DNA of 64,000 bases from Algorimicrobium hallyeonense. GTDB taxonomy: Bacteria > Bacteroidota > Bacteroidia > Flavobacteriales > Flavobacteriaceae. How positions within the stretch are numbered: the first letter of the stretch is position 1; the number at the start of each line of letters is the position of its first letter. Shown piece after piece: positions 38,682 to 48,042 of the stretch. A program made the translations under genes and the position numbers. Under the pieces are notes generated by a model. The model did no database searches. It saw nothing but the letters and a program-made list of their open reading frames with translations, and was not told the DNA's origin. Where the stretch lies: contig NZ_JBHSLA010000004.1 in NCBI RefSeq assembly GCF_042657385.1, positions 1 through 64,000 on the forward strand, given 5' to 3'.

Positions 38682-38940
38682 CATTGGCCGGAAATAAAAC
38701 ACCCGTTAAATTCTATATTGTTTTATCGCCAATTCTAAAAATTCCATTAGTGATTTTATCTTTTATCTAAAATAATTCTACCATCTTCAAAACACGCATT
38801 CATTTCAATGAGAATTTGTTACAGAAGCTTCTTCAACTGACGTCTTAATTCATAAATTTAAAGAATACATAAACTTTTTTCTTTTCAACTGTAACAATTC
38901 GTTTTTTGTAGCATCTTTATAATAACAAACCGATTTATTT
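38682..38940. other. Intergenic region upstream of the ECF sigma gene
   Basis: About 260 bp with no gene. No TAnnTTTG box lies close to the sigma gene start, so its promoter may be of another type, for example recognised by the sigma factor itself. Confidence 0.3.
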
Positions 38941-39504
38941 TTGACACTAACCACAAAAAATATTGAAGAGCTCATTGCTTTGTGCCAATCTGGTAACCAA
39001 CAAGCGCAGTTGGAAATTTACAACAGATATTACAAAGCCATGTATAATACCGCTTTTAGAATTGTAAAAAACGCTTATGAAGCTGAAGATATTATGCAAG
39101 AATCATTTTTATCAGCCTTTACCAAGCTTGACACTTTGCAGGAAGCAGCAACATTTGGAGCTTGGTTAAAACGAATTGTGGTAAATAAAAGTATTTACCT
39201 GTATCATAAAAATGATAAGCACCAAAATGTTCCTGTAGACGCCGTTTTATACAAATTAGAGGATGAAAGCTCTAGTATAAGTCGTGAAGAAACAGAAAGT
39301 ACCAATAAGGTGAAGGTAATTATTCAAGCCATAAACAATTTAAAAGATAATTACAGAATTGCATTAACCCTCCATTTAATTGAAGGATATGATTATGAAG
39401 AAATTGGCATCATTACCAATGTAACCTATGCAAATTGCAGAACCACCATTTCACGTGCAAAAGAAAAATTAAGACAAGCCCTAGAGCCTATATTAAATTA
39501 TTAA
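38941..39504 (+). CDS. ECF-type RNA polymerase sigma factor
   Basis: The 187-residue protein has sigma region 2 (AQLEIYNRYYKAMYNTAFRIV, YEAEDIMQESFLSAFTKL) and region 4 (LKDNYRIALTLHLIEGYDYEEIG, then ANCRTTISRAKEKLR). The start is a TTG at 38941. The first ATG comes within region 2, so TTG is required for a complete domain. It is followed after 10 bp by a membrane-anchored probable anti-sigma factor and then two surface-type genes, which suggests an envelope-stress regulon. Confidence 0.94.
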   Translation: MTLTTKNIEELIALCQSGNQQAQLEIYNRYYKAMYNTAFRIVKNAYEAEDIMQESFLSAFTKLDTLQEAATFGAWLKRIVVNKSIYLYHKNDKHQNVPVDAVLYKLEDESSSISREETESTNKVKVIIQAINNLKDNYRIALTLHLIEGYDYEEIGIITNVTYANCRTTISRAKEKLRQALEPILNY

Positions 39505-39514
39505 AACAGTTATT

Positions 39515-40069
39515 ATGAAACCAGACGATTTAGATACGTTATTTACTGATTTACAAGCTGATTTTGATATAGAACAGCCTAAAGACAATCATGAAGAACG
39601 TTTTTTAGCAAAGCTAAATAAACAGGCAATCACCAATAAACCCAAACCTAAAGTTCGAAAACTGTGGTTACCAATTATAAGTATTGCGGCCTCCATTGTA
39701 TTATTGGTCTCGCTAGCTATTGGATCCAATTCAAATTCAGAAATCACGGGATTAGCAAGCGTTTCGCCAGAAATGGCTAAAACAGAAAGTTTTTTTACAG
39801 CTACTATTTCTGCAGAATTAAAAAAATTAGAGGCATCCTCCAATAGTAAAACACGCTTACTTATTAAAGATGCTATGGTGCAGCTAAACAGATTGGAAGC
39901 TGAATATAAAATTCTTATTTCCGATTTAATTGAAAGTGGACAAGATCAACGTGTTATTTATGCCATGATTTCCAATTTTCAAAATCGTATTGAAGTTCTA
40001 GAAAACACCTTAAAACAAATTGAACATGTAAAAGCATTAAACAACAACTTATCAGAAAAAACTCTTTAA
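39515..40069 (+). CDS. Probable membrane-anchored anti-sigma factor
   Basis: The 184-residue protein has an acidic N-terminal domain (about 1-45, EERFLAKLNKQ), one membrane segment at about 50-69 (LWLPIISIAASIVLLVSLAIG) and a periplasmic helical tail with coiled-coil character (LEASSNSKTRLLIKDAMVQL, NRIEVLENTLKQIE). Place directly after the sigma gene and this topology fit an anti-sigma factor, although no zinc motif of the ZAS type is seen. Function is inferred from context. Confidence 0.8.
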   Translation: MKPDDLDTLFTDLQADFDIEQPKDNHEERFLAKLNKQAITNKPKPKVRKLWLPIISIAASIVLLVSLAIGSNSNSEITGLASVSPEMAKTESFFTATISAELKKLEASSNSKTRLLIKDAMVQLNRLEAEYKILISDLIESGQDQRVIYAMISNFQNRIEVLENTLKQIEHVKALNNNLSEKTL

Positions 40070-40079
40070 AATATACCTC

Positions 40080-41174
40080 ATGAAAACAAACATTTTATAT
40101 AAACTCGTCTTGATTTTCGCACTTTTACCTGTAGTAGTTTCAGCTACTACAAATCCTGAAAAGCGTGATAAACATTCTGAAGAAAAAACAATTAAGAAAT
40201 CTTATAATGTCTCTAAAAACGCAACCTTAAAAATTGATAATAGCTATGGTAACTTAAATATTATTACATGGAATGAAAACCGCATTGAAATCACGGTTAA
40301 TATTACTGTTAGCGGTAATAATGAAGATAAAGTGCGTGAAAAAATTGACAATATTAACGTCGATTTTGAAGCGAGCTCAAATTACGTTTCAGCAAAGACT
40401 ATTTTTAGTAAAGGAAAATCTAATTCTTGGTGGAACTGGGGCAGTAACAGTAGTATTAATATGAAGGTGAATTATGTAATAAAAATGCCAATGACCAATT
40501 CCGTTGATTTGGATAATGATTATGGCAGTATTAATTTAGATAAATTAGAAGGAAACGCCAAAATTAATTGCGATTACGGTAAAATTACCACCAAAGAGTT
40601 AATGGGAAATACGAATGAGATTGAATTTGATTATACTAAAAATTCCTACTTTGAATATATAAACAACGGAACGATAAATGCCGATTATAGTGAGTTTACC
40701 GTTGCAAAAGCTAAAAACATACATTTAGAAGCAGATTATACCAACTCCAAATTTGAAACCATTGAAGATTTAAAATACGATTGCGACTATGGATCACTTA
40801 CAGCGGATAGAGCTAATAATATTAGTGGCTCTGGCGATTATTTAACCATTGTTTTAGGCGATATCTATAAAAACGTATCAATCGATTCAGATTATGGTTC
40901 TATTAAAATAAAAAACATCAAAGCTACAGCTAAAAACATTACGATAGATTCCGATTATGTTGGAATACATATCGGTTTTGAATCGGGTTATCATTTCAAC
41001 TTTGAAATAGATTTAGACTATGCCTCGCTTCGCAGTCATGACGGCTTTGAATTTAATAAGAAACGCGATGAATCGACCAGTAAATATTATCAAGGGTATT
41101 ACGGTTCTTCCAACACGAATAACCACATTAAAATTAATTCAGATTACGGAAGCGTAACCATTGACAAAAACTAA
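40080..41174 (+). CDS. DUF4097-like beta-strand repeat protein
   Basis: The 364-residue protein has a signal peptide (PVVVSATT) and then many short, regularly spaced strands with recurring DYGS/DYG motifs (NSYGNLNI, DYGSINL, DYGKITT, DYGSLTA, DYGSIKI, DYGSVTI). This pattern matches DUF4097/adhesin-like right-handed beta-solenoids. It follows the anti-sigma gene and is probably controlled by the same sigma factor. Molecular role unknown. Confidence 0.85.
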   Translation: MKTNILYKLVLIFALLPVVVSATTNPEKRDKHSEEKTIKKSYNVSKNATLKIDNSYGNLNIITWNENRIEITVNITVSGNNEDKVREKIDNINVDFEASSNYVSAKTIFSKGKSNSWWNWGSNSSINMKVNYVIKMPMTNSVDLDNDYGSINLDKLEGNAKINCDYGKITTKELMGNTNEIEFDYTKNSYFEYINNGTINADYSEFTVAKAKNIHLEADYTNSKFETIEDLKYDCDYGSLTADRANNISGSGDYLTIVLGDIYKNVSIDSDYGSIKIKNIKATAKNITIDSDYVGIHIGFESGYHFNFEIDLDYASLRSHDGFEFNKKRDESTSKYYQGYYGSSNTNNHIKINSDYGSVTIDKN

Positions 41175-41211
41175 ATAGTAATCAAGATAATAACCACTAA
41201 AATCAAACACT

Positions 41212-41934
41212 ATGAAAAATCAAATATTATTACTCGCCATCTTATTAACCAGTGCTGTTAGTTGCGCACAATTTGGTGAAAAAGTTTCAGGAAACGGCAA
41301 CGTTGTAACTCAAGATAGAAACACCAGCAATTACTCCGAAATTAGTTGTGCAGGACCATTCGATTATATTTTGGTTTCAGGAACCGAAGGACAACTTACA
41401 ATTGAAGGTGAAGAAAATTTGCTGAAACATGTCATTACCGAAGTAAAAAACGGAACGCTTTCAGTAAAAACAGAAAATGGCATTAATTTGAATACCAGTC
41501 GCGGAAAAACAATTAAAGTAACAATTCCTTTTAAGGATATTGAAGAAGTAAGTTTAGCAGGATCTGGAGATTTATACAGTAAAGACCAAATAACGGCTGA
41601 TGAATTTGATGTTAATTTGGCTGGATCTGGAGACATTCGATTGGAAATAGTAGCCAACGAAATAGAAAGTCATTTGGCAGGTTCAGGCGATATTACATTA
41701 ACAGGAAAAACCAGAGACTTGGAATTAAGTATTTCCGGTTCTGGAGATTATAGCTGTTATGGATTAGAAGCTGATAATACAGAGCTCACCATTTCGGGTT
41801 CTGGCGATGCTCAAGTTGTAAGTAATGCTTATTTAAAAGTGCGCGTTTCAGGATCTGGAGATGTAACGTATAAAGGAAGACCAGCAAAAGAGGATACGAA
41901 GATTTCGGGTTCTGGGAGCGTGAGCATGAAGTAA
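41212..41934 (+). CDS. GIN-domain (DUF2807) auto-transporter-like lipoprotein
   Basis: The 240-residue protein starts with a hydrophobic signal with a cysteine (SAVSCAQFG), a likely lipoprotein site. The body carries the GIN domain, with GNGNVVTQDR, FDYILVSGTEGQLTIEGEE split by strands, and multiple SGSGD repeats (LAGSGD, SISGSGD, TISGSGD). Such beta-solenoids resemble head domains of surface structures. It lies 37 bp after the DUF4097-like gene and ends the operon before a strong terminator. Confidence 0.9.
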   Translation: MKNQILLLAILLTSAVSCAQFGEKVSGNGNVVTQDRNTSNYSEISCAGPFDYILVSGTEGQLTIEGEENLLKHVITEVKNGTLSVKTENGINLNTSRGKTIKVTIPFKDIEEVSLAGSGDLYSKDQITADEFDVNLAGSGDIRLEIVANEIESHLAGSGDITLTGKTRDLELSISGSGDYSCYGLEADNTELTISGSGDAQVVSNAYLKVRVSGSGDVTYKGRPAKEDTKISGSGSVSMK

Positions 41935-41964
41935 AATACGGACGAATTTTATTAGGAGCGATAC

Positions 41965-41997
41965 AAAAAAACCCGAAGCACGTGCTTCGGGTTTTTT
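41965..41997. terminator. Bidirectional terminator
   Basis: ACCCGAAGCAC pairs perfectly with GTGCTTCGGGT, a palindrome with a tight apex. A and T runs flank it, so it serves the GIN-domain gene and the convergent lipoprotein gene. Confidence 0.9.
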
Positions 41998-42019
41998 TGT
42001 AAAGTGACATTAAGTTACC

Positions 42020-42721
42020 CTAATTTAATGTGTATTCTAATAATGTAACAGAACCACCGCCTGAGATATATTCAATTAAGCCAATATCCTTTGCGTAAAA
42101 ATAATCCGCTTCTTCAGTTTGTCCCGATGCCGACACAACTAAATGCACATGTAAAACATTGGTATACGCGGTTCCCTCTACGGTTTTAGTCATATCCCGT
42201 TCAATCATCTCTAACGTATATAGTGCATTTACAGGTGTATCAGGAATTCCTGGTGATCCATCTGTTGGCGTAAACGAAAGTGTATAGTTAACATTAGAAC
42301 TCCATGTATCACCTACTTCTGCATCATCCTTAAGCATATTTACCACAAACGGTGTGGACTGCACCTCAAAACCAGGAAGCTCATAATAAACTTCATTGCG
42401 CACATAATAATTGGCACCTCCTTTACGCATCCATGCTGGAATCCCTAATAAATTATCAAACTCAAAGTAATTGATACCATCAATGATTTCGGTTCCTATT
42501 ATGGTATAGGTTTCTTCCGTTCCGCCTAATGCATTATACGTCCATGTATTTCCCACCGCTCTTGGCCAATAATCTCCCGTAGTGTTTCCACTTGGTTCAT
42601 TATTTCCATTGCCTTCGGCTCCGTTTAAGCCGGCATCAAGCGGCTCATTATCACAAGCAGTAAACGTAATGAAAAAGATTGAAAGAGATAAAAGTGTCAA
42701 AGATTTGAGGTATTGTTTCAT
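42020..42721 (-). CDS. Hypothetical lipoprotein
   Basis: The 233-residue protein has a lipobox (ITFTACDN, Cys23), an acidic Gly/Asn-rich linker and then a compact region starting YWPRAVGNTWTYNALGG. The W-G-N-T-W-T-Y motif is common at the start of Bacteroidota surface lipoproteins. No enzyme signature is visible. It follows the MFS gene by 15 bp on the same strand and may be cotranscribed with it. Confidence 0.75.
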   Translation of the reverse strand: MKQYLKSLTLLSLSIFFITFTACDNEPLDAGLNGAEGNGNNEPSGNTTGDYWPRAVGNTWTYNALGGTEETYTIIGTEIIDGINYFEFDNLLGIPAWMRKGGANYYVRNEVYYELPGFEVQSTPFVVNMLKDDAEVGDTWSSNVNYTLSFTPTDGSPGIPDTPVNALYTLEMIERDMTKTVEGTAYTNVLHVHLVVSASGQTEEADYFYAKDIGLIEYISGGGSVTLLEYTLN

Positions 42722-42736
42722 GTTCCTAGTTTTATA

Positions 42737-44134
42737 TTAATTTTTTATTATGCTGTTCGATTCACGTGGCACTCTAAATAAGAGCAAAATTCCAAAGAGG
42801 AAAAATACGAATAAAAATAAAATGGCATTTCGCATGCTTCCCGTAATCTGATCTATAGTTGCAAAAATAATCATACCAATAACAATTCCTATTTTTTCGG
42901 CTACATCATAAAAACTAAAATAAGATGTGGTATCCGCAGTTTCAGGCAAGAATTTAGAATAGGTGGATCGTGCCAAAGCTTGAATTCCTCCCATAACTAA
43001 TCCCACAAAACCTGCAGTAAGATAAAAATGAATAGGCGTAATAACGAAATAGGCAGCTAAACATAGCAGCATCCAAATAATATTTACAGCAATTAGCGTT
43101 TTAATATTTCCAAATTTTTCAGAAGCTCTAGATGTTAGAAAAGCACCTAAAATTGCCACCACTTGAATCACTAAAATACTGATAATTAATCCAAAGGTTT
43201 TTTGACCATCGTCAGCCCATAAAATCTCCTCCTCGCCAAAATAAACCGCAATCAGCATAATAGTTTGTACGGACATACTGAAAACAAAAAATGCCGCTAA
43301 ATAGCGTTTTAAACGTAAATTTTCTTTTAATTGTCGCCATACTTGGCGTAACTCCCTAAAACCATTCAGTACCACATTCCGTGTTACTTTTCCGCCATTT
43401 TTAACGCCTTTAGGTAGTATGTAAAAGGTGTATTGACTGAATAAAATCCACCATAACCCCACAGTTACAAATGCCACACGCATGGCTTCAACAGACGCCG
43501 CATTTTTAGCATCCTCCAATGCCAAAGCAATTTCGGCATTAGTACCGGTTTCTCTAATAGAATCGGCTATACTAATATCAAAGCCAAATACGCCAGGAAA
43601 CATAACCAACCCTAAATTAAATAACAGGAGAATAACACTACCTACATACCCTAATGAAAATCCTCTGGCACTAATACGGTCTTGTTGCTCAGGAAATGCA
43701 ATATCTGGTAAATAGGAATTGTAAAAAACCAAACTCCCCCAATATCCAATAAGCCCCATAAAATAACAGAGTAAACTAATGTAAATGTGATCTAAACTAA
43801 ACCAATATAACCCAATGCAACCAATGCCACCCACGTAACAAAAAAACTTCATAAAGGCTTTCTTATTTCCTATATAATCGGCAATTCCAGATAATAAAGG
43901 CGACAGGATAGAAACTACTAGGAATGTAAACGCCGTTACAAATGTAATGAGTGCTGTACTCTTAAAATTGTAGCCAAAAGCCGATACGACCTTAATTTCC
44001 GAAATAAATAAGGACGAATAGAAAATTGGAAATATAGATGATGCTATGGTTAACGTATAGACCGAATTGGCCCAATCATAAAAAGCCCAAGCATTTAGAA
44101 GTTTTTTACTGCCTTTAGGTAGTGGTTGTTTCAT
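42737..44134 (-). CDS. MFS transporter, Atg22-like (UMF1 type)
   Basis: The 465-residue membrane protein has about 12 hydrophobic segments and an N-terminal AWAFYDWANSVYTL, the hallmark of Atg22/UMF1-like transporters. ALARSTYSKFLPE late in the protein also fits. The substrate is unknown, with vacuolar Atg22 exporting amino acids in yeast. An upstream in-frame start at 44176 would encode residues from a terminator hairpin, so the ATG at 44134 is preferred. The hairpin T-run ends directly at this ATG. Confidence 0.88.
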   Translation of the reverse strand: MKQPLPKGSKKLLNAWAFYDWANSVYTLTIASSIFPIFYSSLFISEIKVVSAFGYNFKSTALITFVTAFTFLVVSILSPLLSGIADYIGNKKAFMKFFCYVGGIGCIGLYWFSLDHIYISLLCYFMGLIGYWGSLVFYNSYLPDIAFPEQQDRISARGFSLGYVGSVILLLFNLGLVMFPGVFGFDISIADSIRETGTNAEIALALEDAKNAASVEAMRVAFVTVGLWWILFSQYTFYILPKGVKNGGKVTRNVVLNGFRELRQVWRQLKENLRLKRYLAAFFVFSMSVQTIMLIAVYFGEEEILWADDGQKTFGLIISILVIQVVAILGAFLTSRASEKFGNIKTLIAVNIIWMLLCLAAYFVITPIHFYLTAGFVGLVMGGIQALARSTYSKFLPETADTTSYFSFYDVAEKIGIVIGMIIFATIDQITGSMRNAILFLFVFFLFGILLLFRVPRESNSIIKN

Positions 44135-44162
44135 AAAAAAAGCTGCTCTTTTTTGAGCAGCT
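44135..44162 (-). terminator. Terminator of the M48 gene abutting the MFS start
   Basis: On the minus strand AGCTGCTC-loop-GAGCAGCT (44141-44162) is followed by seven T residues and directly by the ATG of the MFS gene. It can end the M48 transcript, but would also act as an attenuator if the MFS gene is read from the same promoter. Confidence 0.8.
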
Positions 44163-44190
44163 CCTAAAGTAAACAAATATTTTTAAACAG

Positions 44191-45021
44191 TTAATATTTC
44201 CCTAACGATCTAAATTCAGATACGCCAAATTTTTTGGCTTCTGACTTGGCTTGTGGTACTAAATTAGTTAAGTTTTCAATTCGTGAAGCATTGGCTGGGT
44301 GTGTGCTTAAAAATTCAGGTGGTGCTTGTCCACCACTATTGGCATCCATACGTCTCCATAAATTGGCCGCTTCTTCTGGATTATAACCAGCAACAGCCAT
44401 TAAAATTAAGCCTATTTTATCAGCTTCCGTTTCATGGCTTCTACTAAACGGCAACATAACACCAACCTGCGTACCAATTCCGTACGATTGGTTAAAAATA
44501 TCACGTGTTTGGTTATCTTCAATAAGTACGTTTCCAGCTAAAGCAATACCTTGCTGAATATAAGCAGCACTCATGCGTTGCTGACCATGATTAGCCAAGG
44601 CGTGCGCCACCTCATGACCCATAATTGCAGCAATAGCTGTTTCGTTTTCAGCAATTGGTAAAATCCCTGTATAAAAGGCAATTTTACCTCCAGGCATACA
44701 CCAAGCATTAACTTGGTCGGATTCTATTAAATTGTATTCCCACTTATAGCCTTCCAAATAACCTTGATAGCCATTGGCATTTAACCAACGTTCTGCCGAG
44801 ACTGAAATACGCTGACCAACACGCTTAATCATTTCAGATTGAGACGTACCAGTTATTACTTTATTTTCTGCTAAAACTTGATTATACTGCTGAAATGCCG
44901 TTGGGAATAATTGATCATTCGAAACCAAAGCCATTGTTTGACTTCCTGTAAATGGATTTGTTGCGCAGGATGCGACTAAAAGTAATACGAATAATCCACT
45001 TATTTTTTGTTTGAATTTCAT
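44191..45021 (-). CDS. M48 family metalloprotease, lipoprotein
   Basis: The 276-residue protein has a lipobox (LVASCAT, Cys19) and an M48 domain with the zinc motif HEVAHALANH and, further on, the third ligand in ETEADKIGL. The topology recalls LoiP/YcaL-like periplasmic proteases that assist outer-membrane protein quality control. A catalytic Glu is present in HExxH. Precedes the MFS gene with a terminator between. Confidence 0.93.
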   Translation of the reverse strand: MKFKQKISGLFVLLLVASCATNPFTGSQTMALVSNDQLFPTAFQQYNQVLAENKVITGTSQSEMIKRVGQRISVSAERWLNANGYQGYLEGYKWEYNLIESDQVNAWCMPGGKIAFYTGILPIAENETAIAAIMGHEVAHALANHGQQRMSAAYIQQGIALAGNVLIEDNQTRDIFNQSYGIGTQVGVMLPFSRSHETEADKIGLILMAVAGYNPEEAANLWRRMDANSGGQAPPEFLSTHPANASRIENLTNLVPQAKSEAKKFGVSEFRSLGKY

Positions 45022-45172
45022 GTGTTTTGGGTTTTCTTTTTCTAAATTAACAAAAATTGAACCATTTTAAAAGTTCAATTTTAAATAGTTAACAAATATA
45101 AGTTATAAATACATAAATTGAAATAACCTGTTATGTTTTAATAGTCTTTCCGACCAAATAAGAAAAACAACT

Positions 45173-45655
45173 ATGAAATATATCCTATCTGTAGTCCTAT
45201 TAACGGTTTTTTTTAGCTGTAACAGTTCTGCTCAAAAAAAGAATTCTAATGATAATACATCATTTCCAATTTCCAAAACCGAAGCTGAATGGAAACAAGA
45301 ATTAACTCCTGAACAGTTTTACGTGATGCGCGAAGCTGGAACAGAACGTGCGTTTTCAAGCCCTTTAGATAAAAATTATAAAAAAGGAACCTACGTATGT
45401 GCTGCCTGTGAAACACCCTTGTATAAAAGTGAACATAAGTTTGATTCCGGAACCGGATGGCCAAGTTTTGATCGTGTTATTGAGGGCAATGTTGCGTTTG
45501 GAACCGATAACGATTTAGGCTACGCCAGAAATGAAGAACACTGTGCAAATTGTGGTGGGCATTTAGGTCATGTTTTTAATGATGGCCCACGGGAAACTAC
45601 TGGAAAACGTCATTGTATAAATGGTACGGCTTTAAAATTCATTCCGGAGTCTTAA
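45173..45655 (+). CDS. msrB: Peptide-methionine (R)-S-oxide reductase, secreted
   Basis: MsrB repairs methionine R-sulfoxide in proteins. The 160-residue protein has a lipobox (FFSCNSS, Cys16) for envelope location. The enzyme part has two CxxC zinc pairs (VCAACET and CANCGGH), the GTGWPSF motif and a catalytic cysteine in RHCINGTAL. Complete. It probably acts on periplasmic or surface proteins. Confidence 0.95.
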   Translation: MKYILSVVLLTVFFSCNSSAQKKNSNDNTSFPISKTEAEWKQELTPEQFYVMREAGTERAFSSPLDKNYKKGTYVCAACETPLYKSEHKFDSGTGWPSFDRVIEGNVAFGTDNDLGYARNEEHCANCGGHLGHVFNDGPRETTGKRHCINGTALKFIPES

Positions 45656-45722
45656 ATTTCCCATTCTTTAAAAAAGTATAGCTTTATAAAAATTTCTATT
45701 TTTGTAATGCTATTTTTATTTT

Positions 45723-46259
45723 ATGGAAAACGATTTAATAACGGGTATAAGAAAGCAGTTTAATTACTACAAAACGGTTGGAGATAAAACGTTCGACCAA
45801 TTAACTTTTGAAGAAATGACTTGGCAGTATAACGATTCGGTCAACAGTATTTCCATAATTGTTAAGCATATGGTTGGTAATATGTTCAGCAGATGGACCA
45901 ATTTTTTAACGGAAGATGGTGAAAAAATTTGGCGCCAACGAGACCAAGAGTTTGAAGCCAGCTATACCAATAAAGACGAATTAATATCTGCGTGGGAACG
46001 TGGTTGGAAATGTCTTTTTGATGCCATTGAGCCTTTAAAAAACAACGAACTAAATACCATAGTTTATATCCGGAATGAAGAGCATTTAGTTTCTGAAGCC
46101 ATTTTTAGACAATTAGGACACTACGCCTACCACATTGGTCAAATAGCACATATTGGCAAAATGTTGAAAGATAATGAATGGCAATCCTTATCAATTCCAA
46201 AAGGGAAATCCGTAGCCTATAACCAAGTGAAATTTTCAAAGGAAAAAGAAAATAAATAG
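45723..46259 (+). CDS. DinB-like / DUF1572 protein
   Basis: The 178-residue protein starts with a helical segment (IRKQFNYYKTVGDKTFDQL) and has histidines spaced as in DinB-fold metal sites: IVKHMVGNM and GHYAYHIGQIAHIGK. This fits DUF1572, a four-helix bundle group of probable metal-dependent transferases. Substrate unknown. It starts 67 bp after msrB and may be cotranscribed. Confidence 0.85.
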   Translation: MENDLITGIRKQFNYYKTVGDKTFDQLTFEEMTWQYNDSVNSISIIVKHMVGNMFSRWTNFLTEDGEKIWRQRDQEFEASYTNKDELISAWERGWKCLFDAIEPLKNNELNTIVYIRNEEHLVSEAIFRQLGHYAYHIGQIAHIGKMLKDNEWQSLSIPKGKSVAYNQVKFSKEKENK

Positions 46260-46507
46260 TTTACAAATGATGCGTAACTATTAAAGATTTCTATGTCATT
46301 GCAAACAACTTAATTGCTTATGCCTTTTGCTAAAAAATTAGCACATCTGCGTGAGTGATAGTAACGGCATCCTTTTGCTTTTTCTGCAAAAGATATAGTG
46401 AATAGCACGACCTTTAGGTCACGCCCAAATAAAAATGAAACTACAATTTATTATATCGGCTATGTTTCGTAAATTCGTAGCATCAAAAAACGATTAAAAA
46501 AAACACA

Positions 46508-47884
46508 ATGAGTAAATACGATATTATTGTTCTTGGAAGTGGCCCTGGAGGTTACGTAACTGCTATTAGAGCATCACAATTAGGTTTTAAAACTGCTGTA
46601 ATTGAAAAAGAAAACCTTGGTGGTGTTTGTTTAAATTGGGGTTGTATTCCTACCAAAGCCCTTTTAAAATCGGCTCAAGTTTTTGAATACTTGAAACACG
46701 CTGAAGATTATGGGTTATCTGTTAAAGAAGCTGACAAAGATTTTGATGCGGTTGTAAAACGCTCAAGAGGTGTTGCAGATGGCATGAGCAATGGTGTTAA
46801 GTTTTTAATGAAGAAAAATAAAATTGACGTTATTGAAGGTTTTGGCAAATTAAAACCTGGAAAAAAAGTAGACGTTGATGGCAAAGAATATTCTGCCGAT
46901 CATATTATTGTTGCTACTGGTGCACGCTCTCGTGAGTTACCAAGTTTGCCACAAGATGGTAAAAAAGTTATTGGTTACAGAGAAGCCATGACGCTCAAAG
47001 AGCAACCAAAAAAGATGATTGTTGTAGGTTCTGGTGCTATTGGTGTTGAGTTTGCATACTTTTACAATTCTATGGGTACAGATGTTACTATCGTTGAATT
47101 TTTACCAAACGTGGTACCTGTTGAAGATGAAGATGTATCAAAACAGTTAGAGCGTTCATTCAAGAAAAGTGGTATTAAAATCATGACATCTTCTGAAGTT
47201 ACAAAAGTAGACACATCGGGAACTGGTGTAAAAGCAACGGTTAAAACCAAGAAAGGTGAAGAAGTTCTAGAAGCAGATATTATTTTATCAGCTGTTGGAA
47301 TCAAGTCTAATATTGAAAATATTGGTTTAGAAGATGTTGGTATTGCGGTTGATCGTGATAAGATTTTAGTAAACGATTTTTATCAAACAAATATTCCTGG
47401 GTACTACGCAATTGGCGATGTTACACCTGGACAAGCATTAGCACACGTTGCGTCTGCAGAAGGTATTTTATGTGTTGAGAAAATTGCAGGTCAGCATGTG
47501 GAAGCTTTGGACTATGGTAATATTCCAGGTTGTACATATGCATCTCCAGAAATTGCATCTGTTGGTTTAACGGAAAAGCAAGCTAGAGAAAAAGGATTGG
47601 ATATTAAAGTTGGAAAATTTCCGTTTTCGGCTTCTGGAAAAGCGAGTGCTTCTGGTGCTAAAGATGGCTTTGTTAAAGTAATTTTTGATGCTAAATATGG
47701 CGAATGGTTAGGTTGCCACATGATTGGTGCTGGTGTAACCGATATGATTGCAGAAGCTGTTTTAGGAAGAAAACTAGAAACTACAGGACATGAGGTATTA
47801 AAAGCAGTACATCCACACCCAACTATGAGTGAGGCAGTTATGGAAGCTGTTGCTGATGCTTATGGTGAAGTAATACACCTTTAA
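46508..47884 (+). CDS. lpdA: Dihydrolipoyl dehydrogenase
   Basis: The E3 subunit of 2-oxoacid dehydrogenase complexes reoxidises dihydrolipoamide using FAD and NAD. The 458-residue protein has the FAD-binding GSGPGGYVTAIRA, the redox-active disulfide in GGVCLNWGCIPTKA, the NAD-binding GSGAIGVEFA, and the C-terminal HPHPTMSEA with the catalytic histidine and glutamate. It is not adjacent to the E1 or E2 genes. Followed by a strong terminator. Confidence 0.96.
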   Translation: MSKYDIIVLGSGPGGYVTAIRASQLGFKTAVIEKENLGGVCLNWGCIPTKALLKSAQVFEYLKHAEDYGLSVKEADKDFDAVVKRSRGVADGMSNGVKFLMKKNKIDVIEGFGKLKPGKKVDVDGKEYSADHIIVATGARSRELPSLPQDGKKVIGYREAMTLKEQPKKMIVVGSGAIGVEFAYFYNSMGTDVTIVEFLPNVVPVEDEDVSKQLERSFKKSGIKIMTSSEVTKVDTSGTGVKATVKTKKGEEVLEADIILSAVGIKSNIENIGLEDVGIAVDRDKILVNDFYQTNIPGYYAIGDVTPGQALAHVASAEGILCVEKIAGQHVEALDYGNIPGCTYASPEIASVGLTEKQAREKGLDIKVGKFPFSASGKASASGAKDGFVKVIFDAKYGEWLGCHMIGAGVTDMIAEAVLGRKLETTGHEVLKAVHPHPTMSEAVMEAVADAYGEVIHL

Positions 47885-47955
47885 TAAATAAGGAATCCGG
47901 TTTACGGTTCTCAAATGGAAGAGCTTATTACCGGAGGAATCCCATTTAGAAATAT

Positions 47956-47990
47956 AAAAAAGCACGATTCTTATAAAATTCGTGCTTTTT
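47956..47990. terminator. Bidirectional terminator between lpdA and aroQ
   Basis: AAAAAGCACGA and TCGTGCTTTTT pair around a 12-base loop, with A and T runs at the flanks. Confidence 0.85.
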
Positions 47991-48042
47991 GCTTTTATGT
48001 TTTTAATGTTAACGTCAAGGAATTTTTACCTTGAATACGGAT

